A stretch of DNA of 64,000 bases from Enhygromyxa salina (GCF_000737335.2 NZ_JMCC02000061.1:45086-109085); one strand, 5' to 3'; shown: positions 47,793-57,579, counted from the first letter of the stretch. The notes: generated from the letters alone by a model not told the origin. Numbers and translations are program-made.

Positions 47793-49136
47793 GACGCCGC
47801 CGTCAGCAAGGCGGATCGCCAGCTCGTCGTCGCCGTCTCCGTCGTGATCACCCACCGCGAGCTCACTGGCGACCGCCCCGGGGTCGAGCTCGAGCGCCCG
47901 AATGCAGCCCGCGTCCGAGTCCGGTCGCTGCAGCGAGACACCACCGCCCTCGGTTCGCAGCGCGAGCTCGTCGTCGCCGTCGCCGTCGAAGTCTGCCACG
48001 GCGATCTCGACAGTCAGCACCTCGAGGCCCCATTCGCTCTGCTTGGCGCCCGCCGGGTCCCACTGCTCGAACAAGGTCCAGCGCGAGATCTGACTGCTGC
48101 TCAGGTTGTAGGGCACGCCGCCGGTCATGTAGGCCGCGATCGGGCTCGATCCGTCAACGATCGCGCTTGGGCTTGGCGACGCCGCGGCCACCAAGCTGCC
48201 GCCCAGATCGTAGAACTCGAGCTGCAGCGGACTGCGGAGCATCAGGCCCGCGCCAGCGAGCCCCTGCTCGCGCACCGCCGCGGCGTGAGTGGTCTGCATG
48301 CCCAGCGAAGTCAGCTGGCCGCCGCCGTGATCGATGACCGCGCCCTGATCACCAAACAAGAGGAGATCGGTGCTCGCTTGGCCGTCGAAGTCGCCGGCGC
48401 GCAGCCCTGACACGGGACCGATCGGGCTCGGGACCACGCTGGGTCCAACGAAGCCCGCGAGCCCGTCCGAGCTGTGGATCATCAGCTCGCTGCCGACCGC
48501 GAGCACCACGTCCTCACCCGGGTTGGCGTCGAATTGGCCAGCGGCCGCCGCGTCGACGGAAGGGGAGGTGACTTGGCGTGGACTCGCCGTTGGCGCGCCA
48601 CCGCCAGCCTCGAACACGAGCAGTTGATCCTGCGTGACGACGACCAGCTCGTCGTCGCCGTCGCCGTCGACATCCGTGAACGCCAACGCCAGCGCCTGGC
48701 CGTCGAAGTTGACCGGAATAGCGAGGTCGGGGCCGGCTGGATCACACGCGCTCGGCACCGCGACCGGGTTGCAGATGTAGGACTCGCACACGGACAGCGT
48801 GCCGCACTCGTCATCGACATAGCACTCGTACCAGAGGTTTCCGTCGAGGTAGCCCTCGTACTCGCACGTCCCACCGTTGCAGTAGTAGCCTGCTGGGCAG
48901 TCGCTGCTGTTGACGCACTCGTCCCCGGTCTCGTCGGTCTCGCCCGTGCTCGCGTCGGTGGAGCTCGAGTCCGTACCCGCGTCGGTGGAGCTGGTGTTGG
49001 ACGTGCTCGCGTCACCGGTCCCCTCCGCGGCCGAGTCCGCGCTGATCGTCCGCCCCCCGCAGCCGCCACCAAGCAGCGCCAGCCCAGCGAGTCCAGCGAC
49101 GATGTTCCAGGGGCGTGGGTCGAACTCAGCCGTCAT
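47769..49136 (-). CDS. lipoprotein with FG-GAP/VCBS-type repeats
   Basis: 455 residues. Signal peptide with lipobox LLGGGC, a Ser/Thr/Asp stalk, a Cys-rich EGF-like patch (CVNSSDCPAGYYCNGGTC...CYVDDECG), then a beta-propeller-like region with calcium-binding repeats (FTDVDGDGDDELVVV, VADFDGDGDDELALRT, VGDHDGDGDDELAIRL). Such proteins are surface-exposed and often adhesive. ATG at 49136 starts the signal sequence; a longer start does not. It diverges from the aspartokinase gene. Confidence 0.85.
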   Translation of the reverse strand: MTAEFDPRPWNIVAGLAGLALLGGGCGGRTISADSAAEGTGDASTSNTSSTDAGTDSSSTDASTGETDETGDECVNSSDCPAGYYCNGGTCEYEGYLDGNLWYECYVDDECGTLSVCESYICNPVAVPSACDPAGPDLAIPVNFDGQALALAFTDVDGDGDDELVVVTQDQLLVFEAGGGAPTASPRQVTSPSVDAAAAGQFDANPGEDVVLAVGSELMIHSSDGLAGFVGPSVVPSPIGPVSGLRAGDFDGQASTDLLLFGDQGAVIDHGGGQLTSLGMQTTHAAAVREQGLAGAGLMLRSPLQLEFYDLGGSLVAAASPSPSAIVDGSSPIAAYMTGGVPYNLSSSQISRWTLFEQWDPAGAKQSEWGLEVLTVEIAVADFDGDGDDELALRTEGGGVSLQRPDSDAGCIRALELDPGAVASELAVGDHDGDGDDELAIRLADGGVVIVTVGG

Positions 49137-49217
49137 CCGCCGATTGTGGCACGCCCCGCGGCGCCCCGTGCCATGAATTGCGTTGACAGATCGCCACGCG
49201 CGGTCGAGAACTCCCCG

Positions 49218-50522
49218 GTGCTGGTCGTCCAAAAATTTGGCGGCACGTCGGTCGGGACCCTCGAGCGGATCCGTGGTGTCGCCGAGCGTGTGCTCGCCCG
49301 CCAGCGCAGCGGCGATCGGGTCGTGGTCGTGGTCTCGGCGATGGCCGGCGAGACCAACCGCCTGATCGAGCTGGCCAACGCCCTGCACGCGATCGCCCGG
49401 GACCGCGCCGTCGCGGGCGCGAGCGCGAGCGCAGGCAAGGACGCCAAGGGTTGGGTCGCCCCGCTCAAGCGCGACGACCCGGGCTTCGAGCGCGAGCTCA
49501 GCCAGCTCATGAGCACCGGTGAGAAGGTCAGCGCGGCGCTGGTCTCAATGGCGATCCAGGATCTTGGCGGGGCCAGCGTCTCGCTGGTCGGCCATCAACT
49601 CGGGGTCGTGACCCAGGGCAGCTACACCAACGCGCGCATCGTCTCGATCGACGCCGAGCGGATCCACGCGCTGCTCGACGCAGGCATGATCGTCGTGTGC
49701 GCGGGCTTTCAGGGCCTCGACGAAGCCGGCGACGTGACCACGCTTGGGCGCGGCGGCTCGGACACCTCGGCGGTCGCGTTGGCTGCGGCGATCGTCGCCG
49801 ACGAGTGCGAGATCCTGACCGACGTCGACGGCGTGTTCACCAGCGACCCACGCGTGGTCCCAAGCGCCCGCAAGCTCGACCGCATCACCCACGAAGAGAT
49901 GCTCGAGCTGGCCTCGCTCGGCTCGAAGGTCGTCCAGATCCGCGCGGTCGAGTTCGCCATGAAATTCAACGTGCCCGTGCACGTGCGCCACAGCCAGCAC
50001 CTCGAAGAAGGGACCAGGATCGTGCCCGAGACCCCCAACATGGAGGCCGTCTTGGTCGCGGGCGTGGCCCTCGATCGCGACGAAGCCAAAGTCACCTTGA
50101 CCAATTGCCCCGACGTGCCCGGCACGATCGCCACGCTGTTCACCGCGCTCGGCGAGCGCGGGATCATCGTCGACATGATCATCCAAAACGCCAGCCGCGA
50201 CGGCAAGACCGACGTCACCTTCACAGTGCCGCAGGACGAGCTGCAGCGCACGACCGAGGTGATCGGCGAGCTCGAGCTGGTCTGCTCACCGGGGGTGACC
50301 CTGCTGACCGACGCCAACATTGCCAAGATCTCGATCGTCGGCGTGGGCATGCGGACCCACGCAGGCGTGGCGGCCAAGGCCTTCTCCGTGCTCGCGCGCG
50401 AGGGTGTGAACATTCAGATGGTCTCGACCTCGGAGATCAAGGTCTCGGTCGTGGTCGATGACAAGTACGGCGAGCTGGCGCTGCGGGCGTTGCACGACGG
50501 CTTTGGACTGGGTGCGAGCTAA
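49218..50522 (+). CDS. lysC: aspartokinase
   Basis: About 434 residues catalysing the first step of the aspartate pathway (lysine, threonine, methionine). The kinase domain has VVQKFGGTSVGTLERI, LGRGGSDTSAVALAA and ILTDVDGVFTSDPR. Two ACT domains follow (VTLTNCPDVPGTIATLFTAL; ISIVGVGMRTHAGVAAKAF), implying allosteric feedback. A roughly 25-residue Ala/Gly/Lys-rich insert near residue 70 is longer than in most homologues. I prefer GTG at 49218 (VLVVQKFGG, with GAG upstream); ATG at 49173 would add 15 residues. Confidence 0.94.
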   Translation: MLVVQKFGGTSVGTLERIRGVAERVLARQRSGDRVVVVVSAMAGETNRLIELANALHAIARDRAVAGASASAGKDAKGWVAPLKRDDPGFERELSQLMSTGEKVSAALVSMAIQDLGGASVSLVGHQLGVVTQGSYTNARIVSIDAERIHALLDAGMIVVCAGFQGLDEAGDVTTLGRGGSDTSAVALAAAIVADECEILTDVDGVFTSDPRVVPSARKLDRITHEEMLELASLGSKVVQIRAVEFAMKFNVPVHVRHSQHLEEGTRIVPETPNMEAVLVAGVALDRDEAKVTLTNCPDVPGTIATLFTALGERGIIVDMIIQNASRDGKTDVTFTVPQDELQRTTEVIGELELVCSPGVTLLTDANIAKISIVGVGMRTHAGVAAKAFSVLAREGVNIQMVSTSEIKVSVVVDDKYGELALRALHDGFGLGAS

Positions 50523-50599
50523 CCCCACCCTGTCTTGCTCCGGTCGGGCCTTCGTCGTAGCCTGGCGCGGACCGCCGCCTGGGCGCGGATGTGCGCGCC

Positions 50600-52306
50600 A
50601 TGAACCCCGAGAACCCGCGACGCTCCGGCCGCCACGATCGCCTGTACGACACGGCGGCGGTGGTGGTGTTGGTGGTGATGAGCGTGGTCGCGCTGCTGAC
50701 GTGGCAGCGGTTTGGGATCACCTGGGACGAGCGCTACCACCTCGAGTATGGCGATCACATCCTCGCGTTCTACGCGAGCGGGTTCGAAGACAAGACCGCG
50801 CTGACCTTTCGCATCGACTACCTCTACGGCGGCGGCTTCGACCTCAGCGGCGCGCTGTTTCGCAAGCTCGCTGAACCGCTCGATCAATACGAGGCGATTC
50901 ACCTGTTTGGCACGATCGTTGGCGTGCTTGGCCTGTGGGGGACCTGGAAGCTCGGCCGCGTGCTCGGGGGTCCGCGCGCGGGCTTGCTCGCCGCGCTGTT
51001 CATTGGCGCGACCTCTGTCTACTGGGGGCACATGCCCAACAACCCCAAGGATCTGCCGTTTGCGGTTGGCTATGTGTGGAGCATGGCGTTCTTGCTCGAG
51101 GCGATCGGCACATTCCCGCGGGTGCCTCGGGCGCTGGCGATCAAGCTGGCGATAGCGATCGGGCTGGCGATGAGCGTGCGGATCGGCGGGATGCTGCTGG
51201 TCTGCTACCTGGTCGCAACGATCGCCCTGTGGGTGGGCCATCAGGGCGTGCTGCGCCGCGACCTAGAGGCGTCTTATCACTACGCGCGGCGCCTGGTGCT
51301 GACCGGGATCGGCGTGGTCGCGGGGGCCTGGGCGGTGATGTTGGTGTGGTGGCCATGGGCGCTCTACGACCCGGTCAAGCGCCCGTTGGCGGCCGTGCGG
51401 CGGATGTCGCAGTTCATGGATCACCAGCGCAAGATGCCCTTCGCGGGTGAGATGGTGTCCAACTTCGACATCGATTGGCGCTACTTGCCGCACTACTTTG
51501 GCTTCAAGATGCCCGAGTTCGTGCTGGTGCTGTTCGTGCTGGGCACGCTCGTGGGCGTGGCCACGCTGGTCTGGCGCGCCCGTGACGTGCGTTGCTTCAC
51601 CCACAACCTGGTGCTGGGCACGCTGCTGGTCTCGCTGTGGTTTCCGTGGCTGTACGCTGTCTACAAGGGGTCGGTCCTGTACGACGGGCTGCGTCACTTC
51701 TTGTTCGTGGTCCCGGTCGCGGTCGCTGGCACGGCTTACTTTGCCGACGTCATCATCACCAAGGCGATCGCCCGGTTTGGCACCAAGGCGGCCCTGGTCT
51801 CGGGGGTGATCGTTGGCGTGCTGTGCATGGATCAGTACGCAATGATGATTCGCCTGCACCCGCACCAATATGTGTACTTCAATCGCTTCATTGGTGGGCT
51901 CGAGGGCGCGGTGGGGGAGTACGACACCGACTACTACGCCGAGACCTACGAGGACACCTCCGAGCAGTTTGCCCGCCACCTGTGGCAGACCGAGCCCGAG
52001 GTGTACCTGAACACGATCTACCGGATCGCCGGGTGTGGTGGCCCGCTCCGCACGATGCGGCGGCTGCCGCCCAACTTCGAGTACCACCGCAAGCGCTACG
52101 ACTTCTTCATGGGCTACACCCGCGGCAACTGCCACTTGCGGCACCGAAAGAGCCCCGCGATCTACAAGCTCACGCGCGAGGGCGGCCTGCTCAACATCGT
52201 CCGGGACCGCCGCGAGGCGAACCGTCGCAACGCGGAGAAGGCCAAGGCCCAGCGAACCCAGTCCAAGAAGAACGCCCGGCCAAAGCCCGTGAAGGACTCG
52301 CCATGA
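50600..52306 (+). CDS. GT39/PMT-like membrane glycosyltransferase
   Basis: 568 residues with about 10-12 hydrophobic segments. The first extracytoplasmic loop has ITWDERYHLEYG, the Asp-Glu typical of GT-C enzymes that use polyprenyl-phosphate sugars, followed by an NNPKDLPFAVGY segment. The C-terminus is a soluble basic tail rich in Lys/Arg. Likely adds sugar to lipid or protein outside the membrane. GTG at 50591 is an alternative start. Its TGA overlaps the PA14 gene start as ATGA. Confidence 0.85.
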   Translation: MNPENPRRSGRHDRLYDTAAVVVLVVMSVVALLTWQRFGITWDERYHLEYGDHILAFYASGFEDKTALTFRIDYLYGGGFDLSGALFRKLAEPLDQYEAIHLFGTIVGVLGLWGTWKLGRVLGGPRAGLLAALFIGATSVYWGHMPNNPKDLPFAVGYVWSMAFLLEAIGTFPRVPRALAIKLAIAIGLAMSVRIGGMLLVCYLVATIALWVGHQGVLRRDLEASYHYARRLVLTGIGVVAGAWAVMLVWWPWALYDPVKRPLAAVRRMSQFMDHQRKMPFAGEMVSNFDIDWRYLPHYFGFKMPEFVLVLFVLGTLVGVATLVWRARDVRCFTHNLVLGTLLVSLWFPWLYAVYKGSVLYDGLRHFLFVVPVAVAGTAYFADVIITKAIARFGTKAALVSGVIVGVLCMDQYAMMIRLHPHQYVYFNRFIGGLEGAVGEYDTDYYAETYEDTSEQFARHLWQTEPEVYLNTIYRIAGCGGPLRTMRRLPPNFEYHRKRYDFFMGYTRGNCHLRHRKSPAIYKLTREGGLLNIVRDRREANRRNAEKAKAQRTQSKKNARPKPVKDSP

Positions 52307-53286
52307 CCAAGCCCGAAGCCGACAGCGCGAAGGTGCTCGATGCGGCCGCGGCCGAGCTGCGCAGCGCCTATACCCTCATCGCGGATCCGCAGTGTGATCC
52401 GATCACGGCCGCGCCGCATGTCCATCGTGCCTGGCAGGCGGTCGCGTGGCTCAGCCGCGGTGAGGTCCCAGACGGCGCGGGGGAGTCGCTCGCGGACTGG
52501 CTCGCGGACGAGCAGCTCGAGGCTGTCCCTGCCAAGTCGCGTGAATCGGTTCACGCGACGCTTCGGGTGGTCTGCCAGCACGCCTCGCACACCCAGCCCT
52601 GGGTCGACGCCAAGTCAACGCCGCCCGAGCTGCCGTCCACCAAGGCATTGGTGGCCCACCTGCGGGTGCTAGGCGGGGTCATGAGCGCGCTCGAGCAGCG
52701 GCAGCGCGGGCCCACGCCAAAGGCTAGGCTCGCCGCGCGCTGGGGCATCCGCGCCGCGTGGTGGGTGGGCGGCGCGACGGCGTTCGTGCTGCTCGCGCTG
52801 CGTCCTTGGCAGAACGAAGACGAGGGTCAGTGGCGCGGCGCCTACTACCCCACGCCCGCGTTCGAAGGGGATCCAGATCTGCGCCGTGAGGCCGACGTCG
52901 CGTTCGATTGGCGCAAGCAGGGGCCGACCGACTCGATCCCCTCGGATCGCTTCAGCGCCCGCTGGGACACCTGCCTGGTCTTGGAAGAGGACACCGACGT
53001 CGCACTGCAGGTCGTCAGCGACGATCGCTCGCGCCTATGGCTAGACGGCGAGGTCGTCGTCGACCACTGGAAAAAGCACAAGCGCGCCGCCAAGGGGGCG
53101 CGGGTGTCGGTCGAGGAGGGCACTCACCACGTACGCGTGGAGTTCGTGGAGGACGCCGGCAATGCGTCGATCCATGTGACCGCCTCGTTCGACGAAGACG
53201 AGCCGCCCGCCCCGATCCCGGACGACATGCTGGAATTCCCGGGGATGGAGTTTGAAGCCGACGCCAACCCCTGCGACTTGGACTAG
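52303..53286 (+). CDS. membrane-anchored PA14-domain protein
   Basis: 327 residues. An N-terminal helical cytoplasmic part (1-145), one transmembrane helix (AAWWVGGATAFVLLAL) and a C-terminal PA14 domain: WRGAYYPTPAFEGDPDLR, the core FSARWDTCLVLEEDTDVAL and VVSDDRSRLWLDGEVVVDHW. PA14 domains bind carbohydrate. Translational coupling to the GT-C glycosyltransferase suggests it recognises the product or acceptor of that enzyme. The stop codon lies inside the REP-like repeat at 53283. Confidence 0.85.
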   Translation: MTKPEADSAKVLDAAAAELRSAYTLIADPQCDPITAAPHVHRAWQAVAWLSRGEVPDGAGESLADWLADEQLEAVPAKSRESVHATLRVVCQHASHTQPWVDAKSTPPELPSTKALVAHLRVLGGVMSALEQRQRGPTPKARLAARWGIRAAWWVGGATAFVLLALRPWQNEDEGQWRGAYYPTPAFEGDPDLRREADVAFDWRKQGPTDSIPSDRFSARWDTCLVLEEDTDVALQVVSDDRSRLWLDGEVVVDHWKKHKRAAKGARVSVEEGTHHVRVEFVEDAGNASIHVTASFDEDEPPAPIPDDMLEFPGMEFEADANPCDLD

Positions 53287-53322
53287 CCCGAATCAAGGGC
53301 TGCGCGCTCGACTCGGGTTGGG
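53283..53322 (+). repeat. REP-like dispersed repeat, copy C
   Basis: Opposite-orientation copy of 11935-11972, starting CTAGCCCGAATCAAGGGCT and running through GCGCGCTCGACTCGGG. The TAG stop of the PA14 gene is its bases 2-4. GCCCGAATC and GACTCGGGT can form an imperfect hairpin, so it may serve as a terminator. The remaining 200 bases before the next gene show nothing else. Confidence 0.65.
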
Positions 53323-53530
53323 CGCCAATGTGAGCAGGTGTGCGTCTGATGGCTCGAGACCGTGCGTATTTGCGCCGCCCCCAATCGAGTGTCCTATCCG
53401 CTTGGTCGATCAGAGCGCGTATTCGACCGACACTCTCGAGTTCGATTTGGTTGATGTGCTCCGCGCTGTACCGTGATAATGTATTGTCGTTGAATCGCCA
53501 TAGTTGGCGAGCACAGGTAGACGGAGACCG

Positions 53531-55042
53531 ATGAAACCACAGCCACGTACCCCTCGTTGTCGCGGAGCCATCCCGGCGGCCCTCTTGGCCCTCACGACCC
53601 TCACCCTCGGTTGCGAGGGACAGATGGAGGATGACTTCGACGACCCGAGCCTGCGCGGCATCGAGATCGACCCGGACCCTGATCCCGATCCCGACCCTGA
53701 TCCCGATCCCGACCCTGATCCCGATCCCGATCCCGACCCTGATCCCGACCCCGATCCCGACCCTGATCCCGATCCTGACCCCGACATCCTCTTCCAAGAC
53801 GACGTGTGCGTCGTCGAGCAAGGCGACCTCTGGGGTTCCCACGACGAGGTCCTCGTCGACGCGCTGCTGCGCTGCCCCTCCAGCCGGATCCGTACCCCCG
53901 AGGTAGCGATCGACGCGAGCGGGCTGTGGGGCAGGCTCGACGGTCAATACGACGTGCACTTCTACATCGAGCACGGCGACGACCAGATCGACTTCGAGAT
54001 GCTCGACGAGCTCCCGGGCAACGGCTTCACCGGCCAGGCGCCCGACGGCACTTTGTATCGCTTCACAAATAATGTAGCGAGCTACCTCTACAACCAGGGC
54101 AAGGACTGGATCGAGGTTGATGTAGACGGCCTCCCCGAGCTGTTTTGGCCCTACGGCGGCTTCAAGATCCGCCCCGACAGCACCGGGCAGCTCCACGCCC
54201 AGTTCGAGACCAACGGCTTTGGGGAGTACCTGTTGTGGGCCGCGAGCCTCGACGGGGGTGAGTGGAGCTGGGCCCAGGCCGGCTCCCTGACGGGCACCAG
54301 CTCGATCCGCTACGCGGGGCCCGACGCGTGGGATCGCCCGGTGACCATCCTGCGCAAGGCCAAGAACGGGATCATGCGGTGGACCCTCGACGTCGCCGGT
54401 GCGGACGACCTCATCGTCGGGCAACAGGCCGACTTCGCTGGTTTCCTCGCCGCGCCGCCGCGACCCGAGTCTGGTGAAGATGTCCCGATCGCCATGATCC
54501 AGCGCATCAACGCCAACAACCTCGCTGTGATCACGGTCGTCGACGGCGACAAGTGGTCGGAGCATCCCATCGCCGCCGACACCCCCCTCGTGCCCAAGTT
54601 CTGCGAGATGGCGTTTGGCTCGAACCAGCCAGACTGCCTGCCCTGCGGCTACCAGGCCACAGGCATCGAGGCCGAGACCTTCAGGATCGTGCGCACGAAC
54701 AAGGGGCCGATCTGGGGCGTGTGGGTGGTCTCGGACGTCACTGCCAACTACGTGTACGACGGCGTGCAAAAGAAGGTCGACTTTTGGACCTGCAGCGCCA
54801 ACCTCGACAATTCTTCGGTCAACGCGAACGCAACTCTCGTCGTCGCCCAGCTCGCCAGCGACGGCAGCATCTTGCGCTCGGTCGAGCACGACATCGGGAG
54901 CATGTGGGTCAACGATCGCCCCGATCGCAAGATCGCAGCGACCGCGTTCGGCGACGACATCGGCGTGCTGATCCAAGTCGACACCGGGCCGAGTGAGACC
55001 GCCGGCCGAGTGCTGCGCATCGACACCACCAAGATCGACTGA
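53531..55042 (+). CDS. lipoprotein with a 39-residue Asp-Pro stalk
   Basis: 503 residues. ATG at 53531 is preceded by GGAG at good spacing. Lipobox TLTLGC, then at residues 47-85 an uninterrupted Asp-Pro repeat encoded at 53669-53785 by alternating GACCCT/GATCCC hexamers. The 400-residue mature domain is beta-rich (propeller-like: VHFYIEHGDDQIDFEMLDEL, RPVTILRKAKNGIMRWTLDV, NNLAVITVVDGDKWSEHP), with Cys residues in FCEMAFG and CLPCGYQ. No enzyme family recognised. Likely a surface-displayed protein held away from the membrane by a stiff acidic rod. Confidence 0.85.
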   Translation: MKPQPRTPRCRGAIPAALLALTTLTLGCEGQMEDDFDDPSLRGIEIDPDPDPDPDPDPDPDPDPDPDPDPDPDPDPDPDPDPDPDILFQDDVCVVEQGDLWGSHDEVLVDALLRCPSSRIRTPEVAIDASGLWGRLDGQYDVHFYIEHGDDQIDFEMLDELPGNGFTGQAPDGTLYRFTNNVASYLYNQGKDWIEVDVDGLPELFWPYGGFKIRPDSTGQLHAQFETNGFGEYLLWAASLDGGEWSWAQAGSLTGTSSIRYAGPDAWDRPVTILRKAKNGIMRWTLDVAGADDLIVGQQADFAGFLAAPPRPESGEDVPIAMIQRINANNLAVITVVDGDKWSEHPIAADTPLVPKFCEMAFGSNQPDCLPCGYQATGIEAETFRIVRTNKGPIWGVWVVSDVTANYVYDGVQKKVDFWTCSANLDNSSVNANATLVVAQLASDGSILRSVEHDIGSMWVNDRPDRKIAATAFGDDIGVLIQVDTGPSETAGRVLRIDTTKID

Positions 55043-55199
55043 CGCCCTGGGTTCGACCGACGCACGGGTCCCCCTCGCCCCGCCCACCCTCGATGGTGTG
55101 GCGGAGGCGATTGCGTGACTCCATGTCCGCGAGGGCCTGAGCGACCCCGACGCTGCACAGATCCTCGAACGCAGGCTCTGAGTGGGGCTATCATGAGGG

Positions 55200-56501
55200 A
55201 TGGCCGACGGAATGCAGACGCGGATCGACACACGACGTCGACGTTTGGAGCGAGTGTTGCTCGCAGCCCTTGGTGCACCGCTGGCCTGCGGGCCTGGGCC
55301 GGTCGACGGTGGCTCGGGCGAGCAGGGCGACGCGGAGAGTGGGGGGAGCACCGACGACAGCGGTGGGAGCACCGACGACAGCGGTGGCATCGAGCCCGAG
55401 CCGTTGCCGGATCCCGGCATCTGCCTGGCCGAGATCGACGCAAACGCGGAGGGAGACTGCGCGGAGAGTCTTGGCTTTCGCTGGACCGTTGGCGGCTGCG
55501 AGCCGCTGATCGGCTGCGAGTGCGTTGGCGCCGAGTGTGATCAACTATTTGCGGACCGGCAGACCTGCGACGAGGCCTACCTCCACTGCGTGCTGTGTGA
55601 CCCGTGCCCCGACGACATGCTGTGCGTGGTCTACTGCGGCGGCGCCGGCTTCATCACCGACATGTTTTGCCTCGAGAGCCACGTGTGCCTCGACGGCTAC
55701 TCGCCAAACTACGGCTGCCCCTACACCGACGAGAACGGCCAGTCCGTCAGCGCCAACATGACCTGCTCGGGCCTTGGTCGCGCGCTGTTCGACGACGATC
55801 CGTTCACCGGGTCACCCGCGTTCGACAACGACCAACAGCGCGCCGCCGCAGCCTGGGCTCGAATCGCCGCGGGCGAGCTGGCCTCGATCGCGACCTTCGA
55901 GGCCCTCGCGGCGTGGCTCGAGGCCCACGCCTGCCCGCCCTCGTTCGCCGCTGGCGCGCGCACCTTCGCGGCCGACGAGACCCGTCACGCAGGCTTGGCT
56001 TGGTCCATTGCGCAGTCTCTCGATCCTGCAGTCGAGTGGCCCGAGGCCAACACGATCCCGTTCTCGACCCTGCCCACGCTCGCCGAGCTCGTCGAGCACA
56101 CGGTGTTGTCGGGCTGCATCGGCGAGACCCTGTCGGCGCTCGAGCTCGAGCACATGGCCGCGTGCTGCGAGGACGAAGCGCTCGCGGCCACACTCGCAAC
56201 CATTGTCGAGGACGAGTCGCGCCACGCCGAGCAGGCCTGGGTGTTGCTCGCGTGGCTGCTCCGCGCCCACCCCGAGCTGCGCGCGGTCGCGGCCGACGCG
56301 TTCGAACGGGGGACGCAGACGATGGCGCTGGGCGTCACCGACCCACTCCCGATCCATGGCTTGCTCGACGACGAGACACGCGCCGCGCTTTGGGCCCGTG
56401 GCCGCCGTCGGGTCGTGGGGCCGCTCGCGGCTCAGCTCCTGGCGAGCACCAATTTGGTGCGGCCCCATCACGCGCGGGCACTCTCGCGCGTGTTTTGCTG
56501 A
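55200..56501 (+). CDS. lipoprotein with ferritin-like domain
   Basis: 433 residues. Signal peptide ending LGAPLACG, a short Gly/Ser/Thr/Asp stalk (GGSTDDS twice), a Cys-rich region, then from about residue 215 a ferritin-like four-helix domain. Its di-iron-type ligands can be read as Glu in AAGELASIATFEAL, ExxH in ADETRHAGLAW, Glu in LSALELEHMAA and ExxH in EDESRHAEQAW. Function unknown; oxidative or metal chemistry at the cell surface is inference. Start is ATG at 55200 or 55212. A 126-bp stretch (56231-56356) is repeated at 59227-59352. Confidence 0.8.
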   Translation: MADGMQTRIDTRRRRLERVLLAALGAPLACGPGPVDGGSGEQGDAESGGSTDDSGGSTDDSGGIEPEPLPDPGICLAEIDANAEGDCAESLGFRWTVGGCEPLIGCECVGAECDQLFADRQTCDEAYLHCVLCDPCPDDMLCVVYCGGAGFITDMFCLESHVCLDGYSPNYGCPYTDENGQSVSANMTCSGLGRALFDDDPFTGSPAFDNDQQRAAAAWARIAAGELASIATFEALAAWLEAHACPPSFAAGARTFAADETRHAGLAWSIAQSLDPAVEWPEANTIPFSTLPTLAELVEHTVLSGCIGETLSALELEHMAACCEDEALAATLATIVEDESRHAEQAWVLLAWLLRAHPELRAVAADAFERGTQTMALGVTDPLPIHGLLDDETRAALWARGRRRVVGPLAAQLLASTNLVRPHHARALSRVFC

Positions 56502-56610
56502 GCTGCTCAACCGAGGTCGGCGGGGATGCCTTCATTGGCCTGGTCGCCACAATTCGGCATCGGGGCGCGAGTTGGTACCAATTCGGGGGTGGTGCTACGC
56601 CCCCTCGGCC

Positions 56611-57579
56611 ATGAACACACGAAAAGTCCTAGTTGCAAGCGCGGCCTCCGTGGTGATTGTTGTGGGGGCGGTAGTTGCTGTTGTTGTCTCGAGGAACGCG
56701 GCGGCCCAGGAGCCCGACAACGGGTTTGGACAACAGGCGCCGAGCTGGATCGCCAGCGGCGACTCGGGCGCCCTCCTTGCCGCGCCGCCATGGGTACGGG
56801 TCGGCATCGGAGCGAACCCCTCTGCCACGCTTCACGTGGTTGGGGACTCCGTAACATCCAGCCCCGGCACAGGCACACTCGCAGTGGGCGAGCAAGGGGG
56901 GCTCCACATGCGCGTGGATCGCAACGACCTGCTGGTCTCGGGGGGCACGAAGGGCACCTACGGTGCCCTCTATCTCCAACGGTACGGCGGACCCATTGTT
57001 GTCCACGGGGGGCGCCCCTTGAAGGACCGACTGTACATCACGGTAGAAGGCGACATCGGAGTTGGCACGGCCGATCCGGCGAAGTTTGCCGACGACCGCA
57101 AGTTGGGCCACTGGCCGGACGGGGCCGGTCTTCCGAACGGGGTTGTCGCAGTAGACGGGAAGGTGGTTGCCATGGGCCTGAGTGCAAAAAAAGCGTCGAT
57201 AAAAGAAACGCTCTACGTGGGGCGCCCGGTGCTCTACGACCACTGGGCGGCGGGAGCGGACACCCTCCATGGCGACGCCGTGGTCCAGGTAGCCGGCAAG
57301 CTCACAGCCCAGGCGATCGTCGTTCACCAGGATCATTGGGCGGATGATGTGTTCGACGCGGACTATGAGTTGCCGCCGCTCTCCGATGTTGAACGGTACA
57401 TTCGGAGCGAGGGGCACCTTCCAGGTGTTCCCGTGGAGGCCGAGGTGGCGACGGGCCTCGACCTGGGAGATGTGACGGCGGCGCTGCTGCGCCAAGTCGA
57501 GGAGCTGACGCTCCACACGATCGCGCAGCAAAAGCAACTCGAGGAGCTTGGCCGGAAGGTGGCGACGTGCGGGCGCTAG
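56611..57579 (+). CDS. fibre-like surface protein with Bacteroidota-type C-terminal coiled coil
   Basis: 322 residues. One N-terminal hydrophobic anchor or signal (VVIVVGAVVAVVV), then repeated short beta segments (VRVGIGANPSATLHVVGDS, GDIGVGTADPAKF) like phage or adhesin fibre repeats. The C-terminus reads DVFDADYELPPLSDVERYI, EGHLPGVPVEAEVATGLDLG and LLRQVEELTLHTIAQQKQLE. That ending is the conserved tail of many Bacteroidota surface fibres. First gene of a three-gene coupled set; its last 13 bases overlap the next gene. GC is lower than in neighbours, which supports transfer. Confidence 0.75.
   Translation: MNTRKVLVASAASVVIVVGAVVAVVVSRNAAAQEPDNGFGQQAPSWIASGDSGALLAAPPWVRVGIGANPSATLHVVGDSVTSSPGTGTLAVGEQGGLHMRVDRNDLLVSGGTKGTYGALYLQRYGGPIVVHGGRPLKDRLYITVEGDIGVGTADPAKFADDRKLGHWPDGAGLPNGVVAVDGKVVAMGLSAKKASIKETLYVGRPVLYDHWAAGADTLHGDAVVQVAGKLTAQAIVVHQDHWADDVFDADYELPPLSDVERYIRSEGHLPGVPVEAEVATGLDLGDVTAALLRQVEELTLHTIAQQKQLEELGRKVATCGR

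Noticed and set aside
53669..53785. Regular short repeats that could be mistaken for a CRISPR array
   Set aside because: In-frame Asp-Pro codons with no spacers; the GD tracts at 3770-3890 and 37020-37160 are likewise coding. No CRISPR array was found.
53015..55420. 801-residue minus-strand ORF across the DP lipoprotein
   Set aside because: Contains Gly-Ile/Val repeats that are the antisense of the Asp-Pro run; no motif.
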